From Betaproteobacteria bacterium (GTDB lineage: Bacteria > Pseudomonadota > Gammaproteobacteria > Burkholderiales > Rhodocyclaceae), in assembly GCA_028868235.1 (NCBI GenBank), contig JAGWUW010000138.1, forward strand, positions 1 through 7,039: 7,039 bases of DNA. Direction: 5' to 3'. The position numbers and the translations under genes were made by a program. The notes under the pieces are model-generated. The model was not told the DNA's origin and made no database searches. It worked only from the letters and a program-made list of their open reading frames with translations. Numbering within the stretch: the first letter of the stretch is position 1; each line of letters opens with the position of its first letter. This document shows, one piece after another, positions 1-7,039 of this stretch.

Positions 1-11
1 GTTTTCCCGGC

Positions 12-797
12 ATGAAACCGGTTCTCGTCTTCGATATCGAGACCATTCCGGATGTGCCCGGCCTGCGCCGGCTCAACGACTTGCCTGGCGAGTTGTCGGA
101 TGACGAGGTCGCGGAATTGGCCTTTCAGCAGCGCCGTGCCCGGACAGGAAATGATTTTCTGCAATTGCATCTGCAGCGGGTGGTGACCATTTCCTGCGTG
201 TTGCGTACCAACGAGGGGCTGAAGGTCTGGTCGTTGTCCGAGCCGGATTTGAACGAAGGTGCCATCATCCAGCGCTTTTTCGACGGCATTGAGAAATTCA
301 CGCCGCAGATCGTGTCGTGGAACGGCGGCGGCTTCGATCTGCCGGTACTCCACTATCGTGGCATGTTGCATGGTGTTTCGGCACCACGCTATTGGGATAT
401 GGGTGATGGCGACTACGCTGATTCCCGTGATTTCAAGTGGAACAACTACATCAGCCGCTACCATACGCGTCACCTTGACCTGATGGACCTGCTGGCGCTT
501 TATAACGGTCGAGCCAATGCGCCGCTCGACGATCTGGCCAAGCTTTTCGGCTTCCCCGGCAAACTCGGCATGGATGGCGGCAAGGTGTGGGAAGCCTGGC
601 AGGGCGGACAGATTGCCGATATTCGCGACTATTGCGAAACCGATGTTATCAATACCTACTTGGTCTATAACCGCTTCCGGCGCTTGCGCGGCGAACTGAC
701 GGCTGAAGAAGAGGTTGCAGAGGGCGAATTCGTCAAGGCACAACTGGCCCGCATCGGCGCGCCGCACTGGCAGGAGTTTCTCGCCGCTTGGGGCTGA
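12..797 (+). CDS. Predicted 3'-5' exonuclease of the PolB-exonuclease-like family (DnaQ fold)
   Basis: The 261-residue product looks like a stand-alone 3'-5' exonuclease related to the proofreading domain of family B DNA polymerases (the DNA_pol_B_exo2 type). Seen in the sequence: an N-terminal beta strand ending in FDIET with D8 and E10 as the ExoI metal ligands; an ExoII-like block [12 protein letters not shown] with N104 and D109; a HLDLMDLL stretch near 154-161; and an ExoIII block with Y207 and D211 in the YxxxD arrangement. All expected metal-binding acids are present, so it should be active on a nucleic-acid 3' end, but the physiological substrate of this family is not settled. The ATG at 12 gives the usual short leader before the first strand. 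Only 11 bases lie upstream and the frame is open there, so a longer start or an upstream operon partner cannot be excluded. A promoter-like box separates it from ppa, so it probably is not the main driver of the next genes. Confidence 0.85.
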   Translation: MKPVLVFDIETIPDVPGLRRLNDLPGELSDDEVAELAFQQRRARTGNDFLQLHLQRVVTISCVLRTNEGLKVWSLSEPDLNEGAIIQRFFDGIEKFTPQIVSWNGGGFDLPVLHYRGMLHGVSAPRYWDMGDGDYADSRDFKWNNYISRYHTRHLDLMDLLALYNGRANAPLDDLAKLFGFPGKLGMDGGKVWEAWQGGQIADIRDYCETDVINTYLVYNRFRRLRGELTAEEEVAEGEFVKAQLARIGAPHWQEFLAAWG

Positions 798-816
798 TGT
801 CGGCCCGGGGCGGCGT

Positions 817-822
817 TATAAT
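817..822 (+). promoter_or_regulatory. Putative sigma70 -10 box of the ppa-nadE-glnB operon
   Basis: A perfect TATAAT lies in the 61-bp gap between the exonuclease stop (797) and the ppa start (859), in otherwise G+C-rich sequence. The expected start of transcription, near 829-831, would give a leader of about 30 nt. At 17-bp spacing the -35 position (794-799, CTGATG) is a poor match and overlaps the exonuclease stop codon, so the promoter may be weak at -35 or rely on other contacts. It is inferred from sequence only. Confidence 0.55.
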
Positions 823-858
823 CGCAAGTTCTCAAACCTAAACGCAGAGAGATACAAC

Positions 859-1407
859 ATGGCACTTAACAACGTCCCCTCCGGCAAATCCCTTCCCGAC
901 GATTTCAATGTCATCATCGAGATTTCCGCTCACTCCGAACCGGTCAAGTACGAGGTTGACAAGGAAAGCGGCGCGATCTTCGTCGATCGCTTCATGTCGA
1001 CGTCCATGCACTATCCCTGCAACTACGGCTACATCCCGCACACCATCGCTGGCGATGGCGACCCGGTCGACGTATTGGTCGTTGCACCGTTCTCCCTGCC
1101 GCCGGGCGTTGTCGTCCGCTGCCGCCCGCTGGGCCAGCTGTCGATGACCGACGAAGGCGGCAACGATGCCAAGCTGCTGGCCGTGCCGGTCGACAAACTG
1201 ACCCCGCTGTACAAGGACGTCAAGACCATCGAGGACATGCCGGACCTGCTGCGCAAGCAGATCGCCCACTTCTTCGAGCACTACAAGGATCTGGAACCGG
1301 GCAAGTGGGTCAAGGTCAACGGCTGGGAAGATATCGATGCCGCCCGCAAGGAAGTGATGGAGGGTGTCCAGCGTTACAACGACGCCAAGGACAAGCCGGC
1401 TTACTAA
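859..1407 (+). CDS. ppa: Inorganic pyrophosphatase, type I (soluble)
   Basis: This cytoplasmic enzyme hydrolyses pyrophosphate to two phosphates with Mg2+, pulling biosynthetic reactions that release PPi. At 182 residues it matches the E. coli hexameric type in length, and every active-site residue is found at the E. coli position plus one: E21, K30, E32, R44, Y56, the DGDPVDV signature with D66, D68 and D71, D103, K105, Y142 and K143. The start at 859 gives the family's usual N-terminus ([10 protein letters not shown]) and follows a purine-rich AGAGAGA at 846-852 with six bases of spacing; the frame stays open upstream to 715, but that extension overlaps the exonuclease gene and has no family resemblance. 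nadE begins six bases after the TAA, so the two are probably co-transcribed, and NadE is itself a PPi-producing enzyme. Confidence 0.97.
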   Translation: MALNNVPSGKSLPDDFNVIIEISAHSEPVKYEVDKESGAIFVDRFMSTSMHYPCNYGYIPHTIAGDGDPVDVLVVAPFSLPPGVVVRCRPLGQLSMTDEGGNDAKLLAVPVDKLTPLYKDVKTIEDMPDLLRKQIAHFFEHYKDLEPGKWVKVNGWEDIDAARKEVMEGVQRYNDAKDKPAY

Positions 1408-1413
1408 GCGGTT

Positions 1414-3392
<1,979 letters not shown>

Positions 3393-3435
3393 TCCCACGC
3401 AGGTGGTGAAGGCCCAGATACGGGCCATGAAGAGG

Positions 3436-3466
3436 GGGTGACCGAGGTCGCCCTTTTTATTTTTTT
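3436..3466 (+). terminator. Rho-independent terminator of the ppa-nadE-glnB operon
   Basis: A seven-pair stem, GGGTGAC at 3436-3442 with GTCGCCC at 3447-3453 (one T-G wobble, loop CGAG), is followed by a 13-base T tract with one A (3454-3466). It begins 44 bases after the glnB stop. The T tract runs over the stop codon and final lysine codons of the convergent smr gene, so the two transcription units end on top of each other. No T tract follows a hairpin in the opposite direction, so it appears to be one-way. Confidence 0.85.
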
Positions 3467-4209
3467 GCAGCGCGCAGCAGGACGATAAGCGCGCCCTCGC
3501 CGCCATCGTGCGGTCGTGCCTGGCAGTAGGCGAGGATTTCCTGGCGCTGGGCCAGCCAGCCGCGTACCAACTGACGCAGGATGGACAGCTTTTGCGGCGA
3601 CCCGTGCCCCTTGCCGTGAATGACGCGTACGCAACGCTGGCCGTGGTGCAGGCATTCGGCCAGAAAGCTAGCCAGTTGGTGTCGTGCTTCGTCCCGATTC
3701 AGTCCGTGCAGGTCCAGTTCGGCCTGGATCACCCAGCGGCCACGCCGTAGGTCGCGCAGGACGGTTGCCGCCAATCCGTCACGTAGATAATGCGGTTCGT
3801 CGCCACCCTCCAGCCTGTCTTGCAAACCGATCTGGCCATGCAGGCTTTCGTGCAGGGCGGCACGCTCGTCGTTGATGAATTGTTGCGGGCGGGGTGGCGG
3901 CGTCGGGCTGCCCAACTGGACACGGTTAGGGGATGAAATGGGTTGCACGCCTGCCATGGCTACATGGAAAGCGCGTTGGTCCGGGTCGGTGGGCAGGGGG
4001 CGGGCGTCATCTACGGCATTCCAGGGTGCCGGCAAAGCTGCTTCCCGGCGTTTATCGGACCTTGCTGTTTTGGGAGCAGGCGTAGCTGCTTGGTTTGGCC
4101 TGATCGCGCTCGGGCGCGGTTTGGCCAACTGGACGCGGTTTACGGGCGGCAGCGGCTCTACATCGGCCACCGCCGCCCGGAAGGCGGCAAGGTCTTCCGC
4201 GTCGCTCAA
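3457..4209 (-). CDS. Smr-domain protein (SmrA/SmrB-like predicted nuclease) with a duplicated N-terminal motif
   Basis: The 250-residue product ends in a small MutS-related (Smr) domain, about residues 160-248, with the landmarks LDLHG (165-169), HGKGHGS (198-204) and GGEGALIVLL (236-245). Stand-alone Smr proteins are nucleases; E. coli SmrB cuts mRNA at collided ribosomes, so RNA cleavage is a reasonable but unproven role here. Residues 30-75 and 100-112 are low-complexity, proline-rich and probably disordered. The family's N-terminal motif (F-x-x-A-x-x-D-V-x-P-L then NRV) occurs twice, at 10-29 and 81-100, which is unusual. The start is TTG: the only in-frame upstream codons before a stop are CCG and GGA, and that stop is the trxB TGA. 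No proper Shine-Dalgarno is present, so translation probably depends on coupling to trxB. The gene converges on glnB. Confidence 0.88.
   Translation of the reverse strand: MSDAEDLAAFRAAVADVEPLPPVNRVQLAKPRPSAIRPNQAATPAPKTARSDKRREAALPAPWNAVDDARPLPTDPDQRAFHVAMAGVQPISSPNRVQLGSPTPPPRPQQFINDERAALHESLHGQIGLQDRLEGGDEPHYLRDGLAATVLRDLRRGRWVIQAELDLHGLNRDEARHQLASFLAECLHHGQRCVRVIHGKGHGSPQKLSILRQLVRGWLAQRQEILAYCQARPHDGGEGALIVLLRAAKK
3910..3969 (-). repeat. Second copy of the Smr N-terminal motif (internal repeat)
   Basis: It encodes residues 81-100 of the Smr protein (FHVAMAGVQPISSPNRVQLG). It matches residues 10-29 at 10 of 20 positions with no gap, with identical N-R-V-Q-L. On the plus strand the shared DNA core is CCAACTGGACNCGGTT, seen at 3912-3927 and again at 4125-4140. 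Confidence 0.75.
4123..4182 (-). repeat. First copy of the Smr N-terminal motif (internal repeat)
   Basis: It encodes residues 10-29 of the Smr protein (FRAAVADVEPLPPVNRVQLA) and is the copy in the position where other Smr proteins carry this motif. The two copies are 213 nt (71 codons) apart, so the duplication preserved the frame. Confidence 0.75.
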
Positions 4210-4215
4210 TCCCGG

Positions 4216-5238
<1,023 letters not shown>

Positions 5239-5269
5239 CGAAGTTCCTATGTAATTTGGGAATCAGGTT

Positions 5270-5275
5270 TATAAT
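5270..5275 (+). promoter_or_regulatory. Putative -10 box of the crp-like/ftsK operon
   Basis: A perfect TATAAT lies 32 bases upstream of the regulator's ATG. The -35 position at 17-bp spacing (5247-5252, CTATGT) is poor, which fits either a weak promoter or one that needs an activator. It faces away from the trxB box, whose near edge is 56 bp distant. Confidence 0.55.
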
Positions 5276-5307
5276 TATTTCGTAACTCTATGAACGGAAA
5301 ATGATTT

Positions 5308-5970
5308 ATGGCCGCTACTCCTATCGGTTTTAGTCTGGTGGTCCTGCGCAACGTACCGTTGTTTTCCGGACTCGACGATCTTGAGCTAGAAAAGCTCTCC
5401 AAAGTATCCGGCCGGAAACGCGTCGAGCGAGGTGCATTCGTTGTCCGGGCAGGCGAAAGCACGGATTCGCTCTATGTGCTGCTGGCCGGTCGGGCGAAGG
5501 TTACCAACACCGACGAAGACGGGCGGGAGATCATCCTGGCCTGGCTCGGGCCAGGCGAATTCTTCGGTGAAATGGGACTGATCGATGGCAGTCCGCGTTC
5601 GGCCAACGTCGTTGCCGCCGAGGCCTGTGAACTGCTGTTCCTGAGCAAAGAAGCCTTCCAGCGCTGCCTGCAGGACAATTTCCAGGTCGCCCATAAATTG
5701 ATGAAAACGCTGGTGTTGCGCCTGCGCGAGGCTGATCGCAAGATCGAAAGCTTAGCCTTGCTCGATGTTTATGGCCGCGTCGCCCGATTGTTGCTGGATA
5801 TGTCAGAAGTCGTCGAAGGGCGGCGTGTAGTGAAGAAAAAGATGTCGAAACAGGATATGGCGAAAATGATTGGCGCATCGCGCGAAATGGTCAGCAAGGT
5901 CATGCGCGATCTGGAGTTGAGTGGCTATATCCGCTATGAGGATGACCTGCTGGTCATCCCTGGGGCTTGA
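5308..5970 (+). CDS. Crp/Fnr-family transcriptional regulator
   Basis: The 220-residue protein has the full Crp layout: a cyclic-nucleotide-binding-type beta barrel at about 14-125, a dimerisation helix at about 125-150, and a winged helix-turn-helix at about 155-217. In the effector pocket E88 and R97-S98 (GEMGLIDGSPRSA) correspond to E. coli CRP E72, R82 and S83, but the CRP helix residues T127/S128 are replaced by A142/D143, so ordinary cAMP binding is doubtful. The recognition helix SREMVSKVM keeps the CRP DNA-contact pair R-E (192-193) with K197 for R185, so a CRP-like TGNGA half-site is expected. There is no FNR-type N-terminal cysteine cluster, so it is not an iron-sulfur oxygen sensor. 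The start at 5308 follows GGA at 5296-5298. ftsK begins two bases after its stop, and trxB diverges upstream. The specific name and target genes are unknown. Confidence 0.92.
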   Translation: MAATPIGFSLVVLRNVPLFSGLDDLELEKLSKVSGRKRVERGAFVVRAGESTDSLYVLLAGRAKVTNTDEDGREIILAWLGPGEFFGEMGLIDGSPRSANVVAAEACELLFLSKEAFQRCLQDNFQVAHKLMKTLVLRLREADRKIESLALLDVYGRVARLLLDMSEVVEGRRVVKKKMSKQDMAKMIGASREMVSKVMRDLELSGYIRYEDDLLVIPGA

Positions 5971-5972
5971 GA

Positions 5973-7039
5973 ATGGCCCGAATGGCGAGGGCGGCAACGG
6001 CGCCCAGTCCGCTCCCGGAGAAGATTGGTAATCTGCTGCAAGAATCACGCTGGCTGGGGGTCGGTGCGATTGCGTTGTTCCTGACCATGGCCCTGTGGGG
6101 GTTCAGCAAGGATGATCCGGGCTGGTCGCATGCCGTTGTCTCCTCGACCATGCACAACCCGACCGGCCGGGCAGGCGCTTGGATAGCCGACCTGATGCTC
6201 TACCTGTTCGGGCTCTCCGCCTGGTGGTGGATCGTGCTACTCGGTATGTTTGTCTGGTGGGGTGTGCGCAAGTTCAACGCACCGGAAGAACATAAGCAGC
6301 ACCCGTTGTTCATCGCCCTGGGGGGCTTTACCTTCCTGCTGCTTGCCAGTTCGTCACTCGAGGCCTTGCGTTTCTACTCCATGCATGCCCAGTTGCCTCT
6401 GGCACCGGGCGGCATGCTGGGTGGAGAACTGGGCAGGGTGTTGTCCACTCAGTTGGGTTACACCGGTTCAACCCTATTCCTGCTCGCTGCGATGGCGGTA
6501 GGCTGGAGCATCTTTTCCGGTATGTCCTGGCTGTGGGCTTTTGAAAAACTGGGTTTTCTTCTTGAAGCCTTTGTTGGCTTCTTCTACGGGCGTGTCGATA
6601 CGTGGCGCGATCGCCAGATCGGCAAGGAGGTGGCTCAGAAGCGCGAAGTCGTGGTCGAAGAAGAAAAGCGCCGCGTCGAATTGCACGAGCCGATCATCAT
6701 TGAAACGCCGGCACCGCCGGCCGTACCTGTATCCAAGAAAGCCGAGGCTCGCGTTGAGCGCGAAAAGCAGGCCATGCTCTTCCCTGAAGCCATCGTCGGT
6801 GGCCAGTTGCCGCCGCTCCATCTGCTCGACCCGGCGCCGCCTGCTACCGAGACGGTCAGTGCCGAAACCCTTGAATACACCTCGCGCCTGATCGAACGCA
6901 AACTGGCTGACTTCGGCGTGCAAGTCAAGGTGTTGGCCGCCATGCCTGGCCCTGTCATCACCCGCTACGAAATCGAGCCGGCAGTTGGCGTCAAAGGGGC
7001 GCAGATCGTCAATCTGGCCCGAGACTTGGCGCGGGCGCT
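5973..7039 (+). CDS. ftsK: DNA translocase FtsK, N-terminal part (runs off the window)
   Basis: FtsK sits at the division septum and pumps DNA to finish chromosome segregation and dimer resolution. The frame stays open to the window end, giving 355 residues of a protein usually near 750-800 in this group. Visible are four hydrophobic membrane segments, about 27-44, 73-98, 111-130 and 162-188; a charged, proline-containing linker of only about 100 residues (190-293); and the start of the motor alpha domain, ETLEYTSRLIERKL (298-311) through MPGPVITRYEIEPAVGVKGAQI. The Walker ATPase and the DNA-reading gamma domain lie beyond the edge. The linker is far shorter than that of E. coli FtsK. Two starts are possible: ATG 5973 (two bases after the regulator stop, with GGGG at 5962-5965) or ATG 5982, which gives MARAATAPSP. 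The first has the better spacing; co-transcription with the regulator is likely either way. Confidence 0.93.
   Translation, partial: MARMARAATAPSPLPEKIGNLLQESRWLGVGAIALFLTMALWGFSKDDPGWSHAVVSSTMHNPTGRAGAWIADLMLYLFGLSAWWWIVLLGMFVWWGVRKFNAPEEHKQHPLFIALGGFTFLLLASSSLEALRFYSMHAQLPLAPGGMLGGELGRVLSTQLGYTGSTLFLLAAMAVGWSIFSGMSWLWAFEKLGFLLEAFVGFFYGRVDTWRDRQIGKEVAQKREVVVEEEKRRVELHEPIIIETPAPPAVPVSKKAEARVEREKQAMLFPEAIVGGQLPPLHLLDPAPPATETVSAETLEYTSRLIERKLADFGVQVKVLAAMPGPVITRYEIEPAVGVKGAQIVNLARDLARA

Noticed and set aside
715..858. An upstream in-frame extension of ppa beginning at 715
   Set aside because: It overlaps the exonuclease gene in another frame and adds residues absent from the family; the start at 859 gives the exact E. 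coli-type N-terminus.
3411..3426. Hairpin GGCCC-agatac-GGGCC after glnB, as a second terminator
   Set aside because: The stem is only five pairs and no T tract follows on either strand.
3508..3750. Plus-strand open frames within the Smr gene
   Set aside because: The minus strand encodes a clear Smr domain here; the plus-strand products show no motif and no start signals.

Overview
The window looks like ordinary chromosomal core sequence from a betaproteobacterium, most likely of the Rhodocyclales (Dechloromonas/Azonexus/Azoarcus-like). The basis is high G+C with strong GC3 bias, the class of the proteins (E. coli-like type I pyrophosphatase, PII with the full uridylylation T-loop, short-linker FtsK), and the gene order. 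The lineage is an inference from protein character, not a database match. No mobile element, CRISPR array, tRNA, rRNA or phage gene was seen, and coding density is very high: the gaps between transcription units are 61, 64 and 129 bp, and no gene-free stretch exceeds 300 bases.

Right-pointing block, 12-3392. It holds a PolB-type 3'-5' exonuclease (12-797); then, after a perfect TATAAT box, inorganic pyrophosphatase ppa (859-1407), glutamine-dependent NAD+ synthetase nadE (1414-3030) and a PII nitrogen-signalling protein glnB (3054-3392). The last three are spaced 6 and 23 nt apart and look like one operon ending in a rho-independent terminator (3436-3466). They are connected functionally. NadE consumes glutamine and ATP and releases pyrophosphate; Ppa removes the pyrophosphate; PII reports glutamine/2-oxoglutarate and energy status and is known in another proteobacterium to control a glutamine-dependent NadE.

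Left-pointing block, 5178-3457. Thioredoxin reductase trxB is followed after six bases by an Smr-domain nuclease-like protein. The second gene starts with TTG in the same frame as trxB, and its N-terminal motif is duplicated.

Right-pointing block, 5308-end. A Crp/Fnr-family regulator is followed after 2 nt by the 5' half of ftsK (DNA translocase of cell division), which runs off the window. In E. coli the slot between trxB and ftsK holds lrp, so a regulator of a different family occupies the same position here. trxB and the regulator diverge from a 129-bp A+T-rich spacer with two perfect TATAAT boxes and repeated GGAAAAT elements.

There is no clear evidence for a wholly undescribed system. 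The items most worth a second look are the duplicated motif in the Smr protein, the trxB/smr single-stop in-frame junction, the ppa-nadE-glnB linkage, and the Crp-like regulator with an altered effector site in the lrp slot.
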